A stretch of 61,247 bases of DNA from contig JAGXLU010000001.1 in the NCBI GenBank assembly GCA_018334565.1, forward strand, positions 1 through 61,247, in the 5' to 3' direction. The DNA comes from Halanaerobiales bacterium. GTDB taxonomy: Bacteria > Bacillota > Halanaerobiia > Halanaerobiales > M55B127. The notes under the pieces were generated by a model. The model saw nothing but the letters and a program-made list of their open reading frames with translations. It did no database searches and was not told the DNA's origin. Shown piece after piece: positions 9,483 to 20,684 of the stretch (its first letter is position 1; each line of letters starts with the position of its first letter). Position numbers and translations under genes: made by a program.

Positions 9483-11921
9483 TTATTCCTCTCCAGCCAC
9501 ATAATCTATTACCTCTCTTAAATTCATTTTTAAAACAGGACATCTATCAGGTATGGAGTTTAAAAAAACCCGTCCATAGTTCTTTCTGATAATTCTGTTG
9601 TCCATACAAATAACTATACCTTTATCATTCTTCGAACGAATCAGTCGACCAAAACCCTGTTTGAATTTAATAACTGCTTTAGGTATAAAATACTCGTAAA
9701 AATAGTTTTTACCTTCTTCATTTAATAATTGAATACGGGCTGCATTAACCGGATCACTCGGGACAGGAAAAGGTAGTCGCATTATTATCAAATACTTCAA
9801 ATCGCTACCTACTATATCAACACCCTCCCAGAAACTTTGTGTACCGAAAATTACCTGATTTTTACTAGACTTAAATTTGTTCATAATATAATGTCGAGAA
9901 AATTTACTCTGAGATAATATGTTTATATTTTCTGTTTCTAATTCAGAGTTAATCCTATTGTAAAGTTGGTCAAGCATATTATATGAGGTAAAAAGAACCA
10001 TAGTAGATCCTCTGAATGTTCTTAATATGTCCCTGAGGTCTTCTGTGATTTGACCTATAAAGATATCATGAGAGGGAGCATATATATCTGTTGGTATTAT
10101 TAACCTGCTTTGCTTTTCATAATTGAAAGGGGAACTGACTATTACCTCTACTGGATGAGAAATTCCTAAAGCGTCAATAAAAAAATTAAAAGAATCATTT
10201 ACACTTAAAGTAGCTGATGTTAAAAGAAAATTTCTCAAATTGCTCCACAAAATATCAGGCAGATGACTCTTAACATTCAAAAGAGCACTCTTGTGACTTA
10301 TATATTGATCAGAATAGCGGTATTTTTCCAGCCAAAACACATAATCATCATCACTTGACTCCAGGTTAAAAAGTAAATTAAGGACCATATCATTGACAGT
10401 ATTTAAATTCTGCTTTAATTCTAATACTTCAGATTTTATTTTATCATAATTCTTAATTATTTTTAACTCTTCTATTAATCTTTTTAAATAAATTAATAAT
10501 TTTTCATAATTATTGTGGTAGTTAAAACCCTTTTGATTTATCTCTTGATAATCTTGATCTTCTTTAATCTCTTCTGTGATAATCAGGTTTTGTTTTTTAT
10601 GCCTTTTAAAATATTTATCTAATAATAAGAAGTACTCCTTATTATCTTCTTCTAAGTCCTTAATAATAGCAATAATTTTTTTATCTATTAGCTTATAGAT
10701 TTCTTTTTTATTTTCAACAGATAGTTCAGCCAATATATTTCTTATACGTGGAATTATAGAGTATCTTTTATCATATAACTTCTTCAAAACTCTTTTATTC
10801 ATTTTATAGGAAGTATCTTTACCAAGATGATATGTAGCTACATCATGAAAATTATGTGCCTCATCAACTATAATACTTTTATATTTAGGTAGAGTGGAAT
10901 ATCCAACATTTTTCATAACAGCATCGGAAAGCAAAAGATAGTGGTTAACCACAATCAAATCCGAGTTAAACAATTCATTACGGGCCTTCATGAAATAACA
11001 ATCATCATAATAAGGACAGAGACTTCCTATACAATAGTCATTGTCAGAAGCTACTTCATCCCAAACTTCATTTTTAAAGTTAAATTTAATCTCACTTTTA
11101 ATACCAGCTTTTGTCTTTTGCGCCCAGTTAAATATCTTAGAAAAAGCAGCTTGCTCGTCATCCCCTCTAAATGAACCCGCAATATTTTTCAATTTCCGAA
11201 TACAGAGGTAGTTCTTTCTGCCAATCGCTAAATCTGCCTTAAATTTAAAAGGCAAAACTTTTTTTAAGAATTCTACATCCTGGTTCATTATTTGCTGCTG
11301 TAAGTTGATAGTGTTTGTAGAAATCACAACAGGTTCTTTATTTTCATGTGCCCAATAGAGAGCAGGTATTAAATAGGCTAATGACTTACCGATGCCGGTT
11401 CCTGCTTCTATTAGGGTCTGTTCAGCCTGATTGAAATTGTCAATGATCTTTTCTGTAATTTCCAACTGTTGATTTCTATATTCAAAAGCTTTCATATGAT
11501 GAGAAAGCGGACCATCTTCTTTGAAGTAATTTAATATTTCTTTTTTATTTATCCTTTTTTCTGTGCCGATTTCTTTTGGTTCAACTAATATATAAATATC
11601 TTCTACTTCATTATCAGAAATAGCAAAACCGACTCCCTTATTTCCCAATTTGGAAGCAATGTTAATATCTGGTCCAGAGGGAGTTGTATCACCGGAAGGG
11701 TGGTTATGTAAAACCATAGAATTTTTGCTTATATATTCGATAATGGCTGGGGCACTATTTTGATTACCGCGAGCCAAAACTTCTACACTATCGATCAAAT
11801 TTTTCTCAAAATCGATTCCTAGTAAAAAGAATACTTCATTACCTTCGGCTGCTTTTATTTCTCTTCTGATTATCTCTTTAATATCTTCCCTAAAAGCATT
11901 TACTATTTGCAAATTATTCAC
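9483..11921 (-). CDS. JAB/RadC-like metalloprotease domain fused to a DinG-family (XPD-like) ATP-dependent helicase
   Basis: N-terminus HNHPSGDTTPSGPDI (JAMM); Walker A EAGTGIGKSLAYLIPAL, VDEAHNF, Fe-S cysteines (YLCIRKLK ... CIGSLCPYYDDC), TSATL, QGFGRLIR. Confidence 0.92.
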   Translation of the reverse strand: MNNLQIVNAFREDIKEIIRREIKAAEGNEVFFLLGIDFEKNLIDSVEVLARGNQNSAPAIIEYISKNSMVLHNHPSGDTTPSGPDINIASKLGNKGVGFAISDNEVEDIYILVEPKEIGTEKRINKKEILNYFKEDGPLSHHMKAFEYRNQQLEITEKIIDNFNQAEQTLIEAGTGIGKSLAYLIPALYWAHENKEPVVISTNTINLQQQIMNQDVEFLKKVLPFKFKADLAIGRKNYLCIRKLKNIAGSFRGDDEQAAFSKIFNWAQKTKAGIKSEIKFNFKNEVWDEVASDNDYCIGSLCPYYDDCYFMKARNELFNSDLIVVNHYLLLSDAVMKNVGYSTLPKYKSIIVDEAHNFHDVATYHLGKDTSYKMNKRVLKKLYDKRYSIIPRIRNILAELSVENKKEIYKLIDKKIIAIIKDLEEDNKEYFLLLDKYFKRHKKQNLIITEEIKEDQDYQEINQKGFNYHNNYEKLLIYLKRLIEELKIIKNYDKIKSEVLELKQNLNTVNDMVLNLLFNLESSDDDYVFWLEKYRYSDQYISHKSALLNVKSHLPDILWSNLRNFLLTSATLSVNDSFNFFIDALGISHPVEVIVSSPFNYEKQSRLIIPTDIYAPSHDIFIGQITEDLRDILRTFRGSTMVLFTSYNMLDQLYNRINSELETENINILSQSKFSRHYIMNKFKSSKNQVIFGTQSFWEGVDIVGSDLKYLIIMRLPFPVPSDPVNAARIQLLNEEGKNYFYEYFIPKAVIKFKQGFGRLIRSKNDKGIVICMDNRIIRKNYGRVFLNSIPDRCPVLKMNLREVIDYVAGEE

Positions 11922-12750
11922 CTTTTAATTTAAGTATTGTTTGAATATCTTTATCTACACCGTTAAAACCAGGAGTTTCAATAATATAAACCTTATCTTT
12001 TAAAAGAGGATGATTTATTATATATGAAAAACTATCCAAACTAATTTTCCCCTGGCCAATATGTGCATGCCGATCTTTATTAGAACCCATTGCAAATTTG
12101 GAATCATTAAGATGAATTAACCTGAGGTTATTAACCCCCAATATACTATTTACTTCTTTAATAATGTGGTTAATTCCTCTTTTGTGGGATAAATTATAGC
12201 CAGCCACAAAAAGATGACAGAGATCTATACAAATCCCCAACCTTTTAAAGTTGTCTACATTCTTTAATATTTGTCCAAGCTCGTCTACTTGACTACCGAT
12301 CTGTGTACCTGCTCCCGCTGTATTTTCTGCAAGTAAAACAGTCTCATTTTTAACCTCATCTAAGATTATTTTTAAAGCCTTTATAATCCTTTTTATCCCT
12401 TCTTCTTTACTAGAATTTAAATAACTACCGGGGTGAAAAACATAGTAATCAGCTTTCAAACGGCCGGCCTGTTTGTAATCTCTTTTTAATTCATCAATTG
12501 ACTTTTTATATTGTTCTGCTTGCGGTGAGGCTAAATTGATAAGATAACTGGAATGTACAACAAGACTTTTAATATTATTGACTTCCATCTTATCCTTCAT
12601 TTTTTTTATTTCTTCTTCTTTAAGTATTTTCTTCTGCCAGCTACGTGGTGATTTTGTGAATATTTGAAGCGCATTTGCTTTAATTTTTATAGCCCTATCA
12701 ATTGCCTTGTCCATGCCCCCGCTTATCGAGAAATGTTTTCCCAACTTCAT
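11914..12750 (-). CDS. nfo: Deoxyribonuclease IV (AP endonuclease)
   Basis: MKLGKHFSISGGMDKAIDRA, NALQIFTKSPRSW, VFHPGSYL, LLAENTAGAGTQIG, HLNDSKFAMGSNKDRHAHIGQG. ORF extends to 12789; SD AAAGGAG favours ATG at 12750. Confidence 0.95.
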   Translation of the reverse strand: MKLGKHFSISGGMDKAIDRAIKIKANALQIFTKSPRSWQKKILKEEEIKKMKDKMEVNNIKSLVVHSSYLINLASPQAEQYKKSIDELKRDYKQAGRLKADYYVFHPGSYLNSSKEEGIKRIIKALKIILDEVKNETVLLAENTAGAGTQIGSQVDELGQILKNVDNFKRLGICIDLCHLFVAGYNLSHKRGINHIIKEVNSILGVNNLRLIHLNDSKFAMGSNKDRHAHIGQGKISLDSFSYIINHPLLKDKVYIIETPGFNGVDKDIQTILKLKGE

Positions 12751-12793
12751 TTTGAGTTCTCCTTTAACATTGATTTGCACATTATCCATGGAT

Positions 12794-12852
12794 AAAAAAA
12801 CAACCTCAATTATCTCCTACAATATATAATATCTATGAGGAGGTATTTTGAG
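12794..12852 (-). terminator. Probable terminator downstream of pnp
   Basis: Minus-strand CCTCAA...CTCCT(loop)AGGAG...TTGAGG followed by TTGTTTTTTT. Confidence 0.6.
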
Positions 12853-12912
12853 GTAATTTAAGTTAACTTTATTAACTAAGCTTACTGTTTAATTTCTTTA
12901 TAGATCAGAATC

Positions 12913-15006
12913 TTATTCTACATCTTTCATAGAAAGATTGATCCTATCTTTATTATCTATCTTGATCACCTTGACTTTAATCTCATCACCAACACTTAAG
13001 ACATCTGAGACTTTATCGATATGTCTGTCAGCTATTTTGGAGATATGAACCAGACCCTCTTTACCAGGCAGTATCTCAACAAAAGCACCGAAGTTCATTA
13101 ATTTAACTACCTTACCATTATACACTTCGCCCACTTCTACTTCACGGGTTAGATCTTCTATCATTTCCTTTGCTCTTTGACCACTTTTTTGATCATCAGC
13201 CAAAATAAAGATAGTTCCATCATCTTCAATATCAATACTAGCATCAGTTTCATCTATTATTTTATTAATCATTTTACCGCCCGGACCAATAACATATCTT
13301 ATTTTTTCAGGGTTAATCTGCATGGTCATAATGAGAGGTGCATTTTTAGATAATTCAGGACGGGGTTCGTCCAATACTTCAAGCATCCTATCTAAGATAA
13401 ATAGACGGCCTTGTTTGGCTTTTTTAAGAGCAGTTCTTAATAAATCTTTGGAAAGTCCGCTGGCCTTAATATCCATTTGAAGAGCGGTTATGCCATTTTC
13501 CGTACCTGCTACCTTGAAGTCCATATCGCCATAATGATCTTCCATTCCCTGAATGTCAGAAAGGATCGCATAATCCTCACCCTCTTTTATTAGTCCCATT
13601 GCAATACCTGATACAGGGTTTTTAATTTTTACACCTGCATCCATTAAAGATAAGGTGCTGCCACAAATACTGGCCTGAGATGAAGAACCATTTGATTCCA
13701 ACACCTCTGAAACTACTCTGATTGTATAAGGAAATTCTTCTTTAGATGGAATCATCGGTTCTAAAGCTCTTTCCCCCAGATGGCCATGACCTATTTCACG
13801 CCTGCCTGGTGATCTAAGTGGGTTTGTTTCTCCTACACTAAAAGGAGGAAAGTTATAGTGATGCATAAATCTTTTGGTACTATCTTCTCCTAAGCCAAAA
13901 ATGGTCTTTTGATCACTACTTGCTCCCAGAGTTACAACACTTAAAGCCTGAGTCTCACCTCTGGTAAATATGGCAGATCCATGAGTACGCGGTAAGTTGC
14001 CCACTTCACACCAGATTGGTCTAATTTCATCATACTGTCTTCCATCTGGTCTTCTTTTTTCTCTTAAAATCATTTCTCTAACACATTTTTTTGTTAATTT
14101 ATCGAAAACAGTATCAACCATTTTATTATATTTTTTTTCTTCTTTTAAATAATTTTCCAAATTATCTGAGAGATAGTCTTTGGTTTCTTCTTTAAGTTGA
14201 TCGATTGCATCTGCTCTTTTTTGTTTTTCAATGGTATCGACTGCATCTTTAAGTTTGTCTTCAGCAAATTTATTAATTAATCCTTCAACACTATCTTCTA
14301 CATCATTTACAAGCTGTATATCTGCTTTTTTATCTCCGGCTTCTTCTCTCATCTTAATTTGTTCTTTCACAATCTTTTTTATCTCTTCATGGGCAAAATC
14401 AATAGCATCTAAGATTACTTCTTCATCTACTTCATCCGCGCCTGCTTCTACCATTAAAACTTCATCTTCGGTACCTGCTACCGTTAGATCAAATTCTGAT
14501 TTTCCCCTTTCTTCTTCATTGGGATTAAGAACTAGTTCTCCTTCAACTAGACCAACTTTTACTCCACCGATTGGACCATCAAAAGGAATATCAGATAAGC
14601 AAAGAGCTGCCGATGCACCATTCATTGCTGCAATATCTGGTTCATGATCTTTATCAAGTGATAGGATAGTAGCAATTACCTGTATATCATGTCTCATGCC
14701 GGCAGGAAAAAGTGGACGTAGTGGTCTGTCAATCAAACGGGCAGAAAGAGTAGCAAAATCACGTGGCCGTCCCTCTCTTCTATTAACACTTCCCGGTATA
14801 TTACCTATTGCATATACTCGTTCTTCATAGTTGACCATTAATGGTAAGTAATTTATACCCTCTCTGGGAGAAGACATGGTTGCAGTAACTAATACCATAG
14901 AATCTCCATATCTTACTGTTACTGACCCGTTGGCCTGTTTAGCTAATTTGCCGGTTTCAATTTCCATTTCTGAACCAGCAAAATCAAACTTCCAATTTTT
15001 GTTCAT
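12913..15006 (-). CDS. pnp: Polyribonucleotide nucleotidyltransferase (PNPase)
   Basis: Two RNase PH domains, IGPGGKMINKI KH motif and C-terminal S1 domain. Confidence 0.98.
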   Translation of the reverse strand: MNKNWKFDFAGSEMEIETGKLAKQANGSVTVRYGDSMVLVTATMSSPREGINYLPLMVNYEERVYAIGNIPGSVNRREGRPRDFATLSARLIDRPLRPLFPAGMRHDIQVIATILSLDKDHEPDIAAMNGASAALCLSDIPFDGPIGGVKVGLVEGELVLNPNEEERGKSEFDLTVAGTEDEVLMVEAGADEVDEEVILDAIDFAHEEIKKIVKEQIKMREEAGDKKADIQLVNDVEDSVEGLINKFAEDKLKDAVDTIEKQKRADAIDQLKEETKDYLSDNLENYLKEEKKYNKMVDTVFDKLTKKCVREMILREKRRPDGRQYDEIRPIWCEVGNLPRTHGSAIFTRGETQALSVVTLGASSDQKTIFGLGEDSTKRFMHHYNFPPFSVGETNPLRSPGRREIGHGHLGERALEPMIPSKEEFPYTIRVVSEVLESNGSSSQASICGSTLSLMDAGVKIKNPVSGIAMGLIKEGEDYAILSDIQGMEDHYGDMDFKVAGTENGITALQMDIKASGLSKDLLRTALKKAKQGRLFILDRMLEVLDEPRPELSKNAPLIMTMQINPEKIRYVIGPGGKMINKIIDETDASIDIEDDGTIFILADDQKSGQRAKEMIEDLTREVEVGEVYNGKVVKLMNFGAFVEILPGKEGLVHISKIADRHIDKVSDVLSVGDEIKVKVIKIDNKDRINLSMKDVE

Positions 15007-15055
15007 ATGTTTTTATCCTCCTTATAATTTACATAAAAATAATATTTCTTAAAAT

Positions 15056-15080
15056 AAAGAGCGGGTTAAACCCGCTCTTT
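15056..15080 (-). terminator. rpsO-pnp intergenic hairpin (terminator/attenuator)
   Basis: Stem AAAGAGCGGG/CCCGCTCTTT, minus strand followed by ATTTT. Confidence 0.65.
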
Positions 15081-15096
15081 TGAATGCCCTATTTAA

Positions 15097-15363
15097 TTAA
15101 CCTCTTAGTCCTAAACTGGAAATCAATTCACGATACCTCTGCACATCTTTGCCTTCTAAGTATCTTAATAATTTCCTTCTCTGACCAACCATCTTAAGTA
15201 GTCCTCTTCGAGAAGAATGATCCTGTTTATGTTCTTTTAAGTGATCATTAAGTTCGGAAATTCTTTCAGTTAATATTGCAATCTGTACTTCAGGTGAACC
15301 AGTATCTTTTTCATCTCTGCGGTACTTTTCAACTATTGCCTGTTTCTTTTCTTTAGAAATCAA
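15097..15363 (-). CDS. rpsO: 30S ribosomal protein S15
   Basis: [53 protein letters not shown] start with SD AGGAGG. Confidence 0.98.
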   Translation of the reverse strand: MISKEKKQAIVEKYRRDEKDTGSPEVQIAILTERISELNDHLKEHKQDHSSRRGLLKMVGQRRKLLRYLEGKDVQRYRELISSLGLRG

Positions 15364-15462
15364 TTACTTTCACCTCCTAAGTGCTGATACGCCTTAAACC
15401 AAGTAACAAGTTGAGGATTCTTATTCCTAGTATAAGGTATTTAATTAACCAAAAAAATTATA

Positions 15463-16386
15463 TCACAGAACCTCTAAGATGTAAAGAATATCCTTATTTA
15501 TGGCCGCTATTAATTGATCTACATCTTCAAATTTCTTTTCACCCCTCAGAAATTCAATCATTTCCAGATATACAAACTCTCCATATAAATCTCCTTCAAA
15601 ATTTGGCAAATGAACTTCTATGGTAAAGTTATCATCATCAAAAGTAGGTTTATGGCCAAAATTTGCCACACCTTTATATTTTTTATCATCTTCTATATAT
15701 AAGTAAACTGCATAAACTCCATCTGGAGGGAGTACATATCTAATTATTGGCTTTATATTAGCTGTTGGTATACCTAATTTTTTGCCTCTACCAAAACCTT
15801 TGACAACTTCACCCTCTATGATGAAGTTTTGATCAAGATGTTTTTTGAGCTCCTGAAGTCGCCCTGCTTTTATCAAATCTCTAATTACACTACTAGAAAT
15901 CTTATGATCACCGATCTTTAAGGGCTTAATTGAGGTTAGTGCAAAGTTATACTCTTGACTCATCTTCTTTAATTTATCTATATTCCCATTGCCCTGATAA
16001 CCCAGACTAAAATCAGCTCCAACTACAATGTGCTTTGTATTTAAATTATCTAAAATAATTTTCTTTATAAATTCATCAAACGGAGTTAAAGAAATATCAT
16101 GGCTGAATTCCATTTCAAAGTAATAATCGAAACCCAGTTGGTTTAATCTTTTAATCTTCTGAGATTTTGAACTCAAATAGAGATGGTTTTTTCCATCACC
16201 AATTACCTCGTCTGGATGTGGATCAAAAGTAAGCACACCACTTTTAAGGTTTTTCTCTTTTGCTATGTCTAAAGTATCCTTTAATATTTTTTTATGTCCC
16301 TTATGTATTCCGTCAAAAGAACCTATGGCTATAACATTATCATCTAGTTCATATTGATCAAATGTTCTGCTTTTAATTATCTTCAT
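15463..16386 (-). CDS. ribF: Bifunctional riboflavin kinase/FAD synthetase
   Basis: AIGSFDGIHKGHKKIL, VVGADFSLGYQGNG, GRGKKLGIPTANI. Confidence 0.96.
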   Translation of the reverse strand: MKIIKSRTFDQYELDDNVIAIGSFDGIHKGHKKILKDTLDIAKEKNLKSGVLTFDPHPDEVIGDGKNHLYLSSKSQKIKRLNQLGFDYYFEMEFSHDISLTPFDEFIKKIILDNLNTKHIVVGADFSLGYQGNGNIDKLKKMSQEYNFALTSIKPLKIGDHKISSSVIRDLIKAGRLQELKKHLDQNFIIEGEVVKGFGRGKKLGIPTANIKPIIRYVLPPDGVYAVYLYIEDDKKYKGVANFGHKPTFDDDNFTIEVHLPNFEGDLYGEFVYLEMIEFLRGEKKFEDVDQLIAAINKDILYILEVL

Positions 16387-17300
16387 CTTGAACCCCCATC
16401 ATAAAATACTCTCAAAGCCTGTATATATAAATTATCATCTTCATTTAATTTAACTTCACTAATTGAAATAAATTGACCTTTAGAATATATTAATAACTTT
16501 TCAGCCAGTTTTAAATCAAAAGGCCATTTTTTAAAATTTTTGGCTAACAATTTAGTTCCATTAATAGCATATTTAAAAGCATAATCTTTAACCGTAAGTG
16601 TCCTGTAATCAAGAGGTTGATCAACTGGTATCAATATATTATTTAAATTATCATCTGATATTTGATCCCATCTTATTGTATCTTTAAGTTTAAAGGGTCC
16701 TGACGAGGTCCTTAACAGATCTTTTAAATAAGCGGAAGTATTGAGCCTTTCACCAATATCTCTAGCCAGAGATCTAATATATGTGCCCTTAGAACAGTTA
16801 ACCTTTATTTTTATAAAAGGTAGATCTATATATATGAGATCAATACTTCTTATTTCCACCTGGCGTTTTTTAATATCAACACTCTCATTATTCCGGGCAT
16901 AGTGGTAAAGTTTTTTTCCTTTTTTCTTTACAGCGGAATATATAGGAGGTCTCTGCATAATCTTACCAGTAAAAGTTTTGATAGCTCCAATAATTTCTTC
17001 ATCTTTTAAGTTCTCCCACAAACTGTCTTTTTTTATTATCTTTCCATCTGCATCTAAGGTATCTGTAGATATACCTAGTTCAATTTTAGCTAAATATTCT
17101 TTGTTTTCTTCTGGAAGGTAGGGAATCACCTTGGTTGCTTTATTTATACAAACCGGTAATACTCCTGCTGCAGAGGGATCTAATGTACCTGTATGTCCAC
17201 ACTTTCTTATTTGCAAAATTTTTTTTACATATCCAACAATATCAAAAGACGTCATACCGGGCGGTTTTAAAATATTAATAATACCTGCCCTTTTAGACAT
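16383..17300 (-). CDS. truB: tRNA pseudouridine(55) synthase
   Basis: GIINILKPPGMTSFDIV, GHTGTLDPSAAGVLPVCI, ATKVIPYL. Confidence 0.96.
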   Translation of the reverse strand: MSKRAGIINILKPPGMTSFDIVGYVKKILQIRKCGHTGTLDPSAAGVLPVCINKATKVIPYLPEENKEYLAKIELGISTDTLDADGKIIKKDSLWENLKDEEIIGAIKTFTGKIMQRPPIYSAVKKKGKKLYHYARNNESVDIKKRQVEIRSIDLIYIDLPFIKIKVNCSKGTYIRSLARDIGERLNTSAYLKDLLRTSSGPFKLKDTIRWDQISDDNLNNILIPVDQPLDYRTLTVKDYAFKYAINGTKLLAKNFKKWPFDLKLAEKLLIYSKGQFISISEVKLNEDDNLYIQALRVFYDGGSR

Positions 17301-18279
17301 TTTTTTTCACCTCATCTAAAACATTTTTAATTACTTGATTTAAGCTGCCTTTAACCTTTGTCCCAGCAGCTCGAGGATGGCCGCCGCCACCAAATTTATG
17401 GGCGATTTCACTCACATCAAGATAACTATGCGAACGAAAACTGATATCAATAAGGCCTTGTTCTTTTTCGACAAAAGAAATCCCCACCTCTATTCCTCTT
17501 ATATCACGTGGGTAGTTAACTAAGTTGTTAATCTCTTCTATATTGATTTTTATATTTTTAATCTCTTGATTCGACAAAACTAGCCAGGCAATCCTATCTT
17601 TCTCATCTACTTTTATATTATGCAAGGCCTCAGCCAACATTTTCAAATAATCAACAGAAGGGTAACTTTTTAAAAACCTATTTATTTCAACAATATCAAC
17701 ACCTGCTTCTTTTAAATCTGCGATTAACCGAAAGCTGTCTGGATCACTATTAGGATATTGCAAAGAACCGGTATCAGCCAAAACTGCTAGAGCAATAGCA
17801 GTCCCAAGTTCTTTTTTTATATCGACATTTAAAAATTTCAGCTGTTTGTAAATTATCATACCAACAGCTGAACTTTCAGCATTGACATAGTTCAAATTAC
17901 CAAAGCAACTATTATCCTGATGGTGATCAATATTGATAATATATTTTTTGGTTATATATTTTTTATAATGGCCCAAGCGCTCTAAATTGGCCGTATCTAA
18001 GACAATAACATTTGAAAAGCCATCTAGTTTATTTAAAGAACTATTAGCTTTATATACATAATAATCATGGTTTTTTAAATATTTAAAAAGCATCTCATAA
18101 TTACTGCTAATATCGCTGTGCAATAATATTTTAGCTGATTTATTTAAACTATTCAAGAGAAATTTATAGGCCATAATAGATCCAACTGCATCACCATCGG
18201 GATCTATATGACCTATTATTAGATAATCATCATTATCTTTTATATAATTTGCAATTTCACTAAGAGAGTTATTCTTCAC
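17293..18279 (-). CDS. nrnA: Bifunctional oligoribonuclease/PAP phosphatase (DHH family)
   Basis: GHIDPDGDAVGSIMA, INIDHHQDN, FGGGGHPRAAG. ORF extends to 18321; SD AGAGGAAAG favours GTG at 18279. Confidence 0.93.
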   Translation of the reverse strand: MKNNSLSEIANYIKDNDDYLIIGHIDPDGDAVGSIMAYKFLLNSLNKSAKILLHSDISSNYEMLFKYLKNHDYYVYKANSSLNKLDGFSNVIVLDTANLERLGHYKKYITKKYIINIDHHQDNSCFGNLNYVNAESSAVGMIIYKQLKFLNVDIKKELGTAIALAVLADTGSLQYPNSDPDSFRLIADLKEAGVDIVEINRFLKSYPSVDYLKMLAEALHNIKVDEKDRIAWLVLSNQEIKNIKINIEEINNLVNYPRDIRGIEVGISFVEKEQGLIDISFRSHSYLDVSEIAHKFGGGGHPRAAGTKVKGSLNQVIKNVLDEVKKNV

Positions 18280-18646
18280 TTTCGTCTTTCCTCTTTTCAT
18301 CTTCTTCAATAACTTCATCAATCAAATGAGATATATGAACACCCTGTTCAATTGAATTATCATATCTAAATATAATCTTGGGGGTATGAAAGGTAGTCAG
18401 CCTTTCCCCAACTAACTTTTGAATAAAGTTACTAGCCTGATGAAGTCCTTCCATAGTCTCCTTTTTTTCCTGTTCACTTCCAATTATGCTCACCATAACT
18501 TTAGCATGTTTTAAATCATTAGAAACCTTTATTTTTGTGACTGATATAAAACCTATACGCGGATCTTTGATCTCTTTTAATAAAATATCACTTATTTCTT
18601 CTTTTAAAAGCTGACTCATTCTTCTTACTCTTTTTTTATTAGCCAT
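18269..18646 (-). CDS. rbfA: Ribosome-binding factor A
   Basis: RVRRMSQLLKEEISDILLKEIKDPRIGFISVTKIKVSNDLKHAKVMVSI. Confidence 0.96.
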   Translation of the reverse strand: MANKKRVRRMSQLLKEEISDILLKEIKDPRIGFISVTKIKVSNDLKHAKVMVSIIGSEQEKKETMEGLHQASNFIQKLVGERLTTFHTPKIIFRYDNSIEQGVHISHLIDEVIEEDEKRKDESEE

Positions 18647-18658
18647 AATATTTCACCT

Positions 18659-20668
18659 CTATAAGGATCTTTCTATCTCCTTATATCTATATATTTCTAA
18701 AATATCTCCTATCTTTATATCATTATAATCGTCGATACCAATCCCACATTCATAACCTTCTTTTACCATTCTTACATCATCTTCAAAACGCTTTAATGAA
18801 CTTATACTACCTTCGTGAACAACAACACCATTTCTGATCAGTCTTACATAATCATTTCTGTTAACTTCTCCTTCTTTTACATAAGAACCCGCAATTATAC
18901 CCACATCAGGTACTTTAAAGGTATCTCTTACTTCCACTCTACCGACTATTAACTCTTTATATTCAGGTTCGAGTAATCCCGACATAGCTTTTCTAATATC
19001 ATCTATTACTTTATAAATAACTCGATATGTTTTGATCTCAACTTTTTCTTTTTCAGCTGCCTTGCGAGCATTTGTACCTGGTCTAACATTAAAACCAATA
19101 ATTATTGCATTAGAAGCACTGGCTAAGTTAACGTCTGTTTCATTAATAGCACCGACCCCTGTATGAATTATATTTACGCTTACTTCGTCAGACTCTATAT
19201 TCAGCAAGGAACTTTTCAAGGCTGCAATTGATCCCTGTACATCTGCCTTGATTATTACATTTAATTCCTTAATTTCACCTTCCTGAATATTTCTATAAAG
19301 GTCTTCTAAGGAGACCTTGGAATCTTTTTTGAGCCTTTCTTCTTTGCGTTTTGCCTGTCTTTTATCAGCTAAATTTCTAGCCGTTTTTTCATCTTCCATA
19401 ACCCGCATATATTGACCCGCTTCAGGCACATCATTAAATCCTAAGACAATAACCGGAGTAGATGGTTTGGCTGTTTTGACTCTCTCGCCGTGTTCATCCA
19501 GTAAGGCTCTTACCCGTCCACTGATCATACCTGCTAAAATATTATCACCAATCTTTAGAGTGCCATTTTTGACAAGCACCGTTGCCACTGGTCCCCTGCC
19601 TCTATCTAGTTCAGATTCAATGATAACGCCATCTGCAATTCGGTCGGGGTTGGCTTTCAATTCTTCAACTTCAGCTACCAGTGTAACCATCTCCAAAAGT
19701 TCATCTATATTTTCACCTTTCAAAGCTGAAACAGATACACAGATCGTGTCACCACCCCATTCTTCTGGGACTAAACCATGTTCTGTTAACTCTTGTTTAA
19801 CCCGATCAGGTTGAGCATTTGCTTTATCTATCTTATTAACTGCTACAATAATCTGGATACCAGCTGCCTGGGCATGATTTATGGCCTCTATGGTCTGAGG
19901 CATAACACCATCATCAGCTGCTACCACCAGTATTACGATATCGGTCAGCTGGGCTCCCCTGGCCCTCATAGCAGTAAATGCTTCGTGTCCAGGTGTATCG
20001 ATAAAGGTAATTTTCTTATCTTTATATTCAGCTTGATAGGCACCAATATGTTGTGTTATGCCACCAGCTTCGCTTTCAGCTACTCTTGTTTCTCTTATCA
20101 TATCAAGTAGGGTTGTCTTCCCATGATCTACATGTCCCATAACAGTAACTATAGGAGGTCTGTTTTTAAGATCCTCCGGCTTGTCCACTATTTCATCTAA
20201 AATCAATTCACTATCTCTTTCTTCAATTTCATCATCTTCACTTATTTTAACTTCTAAACCCATTTCATCCTTTAAAATTTGTATCTCATCTTCATCAAGT
20301 GAGTAATTAACATTGGTCATTATCCCCAACTGCATCATCTCTTTAATTATCTTATTGGCAGGAATGTTAACTTTTTCTGAGAGGTCTCTAATCGAAATGC
20401 CCTCTCTGATCTTTAAATAATCTGCTTCAATATCTTTTTGGGGTTCTTTATCTTCTTCTATTTCTTGATCTATTTCATCTGTTTTAATCTCTTTCGCCAC
20501 TTTTTTATCTTCAGTTTTAATTACTTCTCTGACAAGTTCAGCTGTTTCATCTTCAATCGTGCTCATGTGACTGGTTACCTCGATCCCAAGGTCATTGAGA
20601 ATATCAACCAATTCTTTACTCTTCAAATCCAGTTTTTCAGCTAACTTATAGACTCTCATTTTACTCAA
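18659..20668 (-). CDS. infB: Translation initiation factor IF-2
   Basis: [42 protein letters not shown] extends to 20704; SD GGAGGTGG favours TTG at 20668 ([14 protein letters not shown]). Confidence 0.96.
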   Translation of the reverse strand: MSKMRVYKLAEKLDLKSKELVDILNDLGIEVTSHMSTIEDETAELVREVIKTEDKKVAKEIKTDEIDQEIEEDKEPQKDIEADYLKIREGISIRDLSEKVNIPANKIIKEMMQLGIMTNVNYSLDEDEIQILKDEMGLEVKISEDDEIEERDSELILDEIVDKPEDLKNRPPIVTVMGHVDHGKTTLLDMIRETRVAESEAGGITQHIGAYQAEYKDKKITFIDTPGHEAFTAMRARGAQLTDIVILVVAADDGVMPQTIEAINHAQAAGIQIIVAVNKIDKANAQPDRVKQELTEHGLVPEEWGGDTICVSVSALKGENIDELLEMVTLVAEVEELKANPDRIADGVIIESELDRGRGPVATVLVKNGTLKIGDNILAGMISGRVRALLDEHGERVKTAKPSTPVIVLGFNDVPEAGQYMRVMEDEKTARNLADKRQAKRKEERLKKDSKVSLEDLYRNIQEGEIKELNVIIKADVQGSIAALKSSLLNIESDEVSVNIIHTGVGAINETDVNLASASNAIIIGFNVRPGTNARKAAEKEKVEIKTYRVIYKVIDDIRKAMSGLLEPEYKELIVGRVEVRDTFKVPDVGIIAGSYVKEGEVNRNDYVRLIRNGVVVHEGSISSLKRFEDDVRMVKEGYECGIGIDDYNDIKIGDILEIYRYKEIERSL

Positions 20669-20684
20669 ACTAACCACCTCCATA

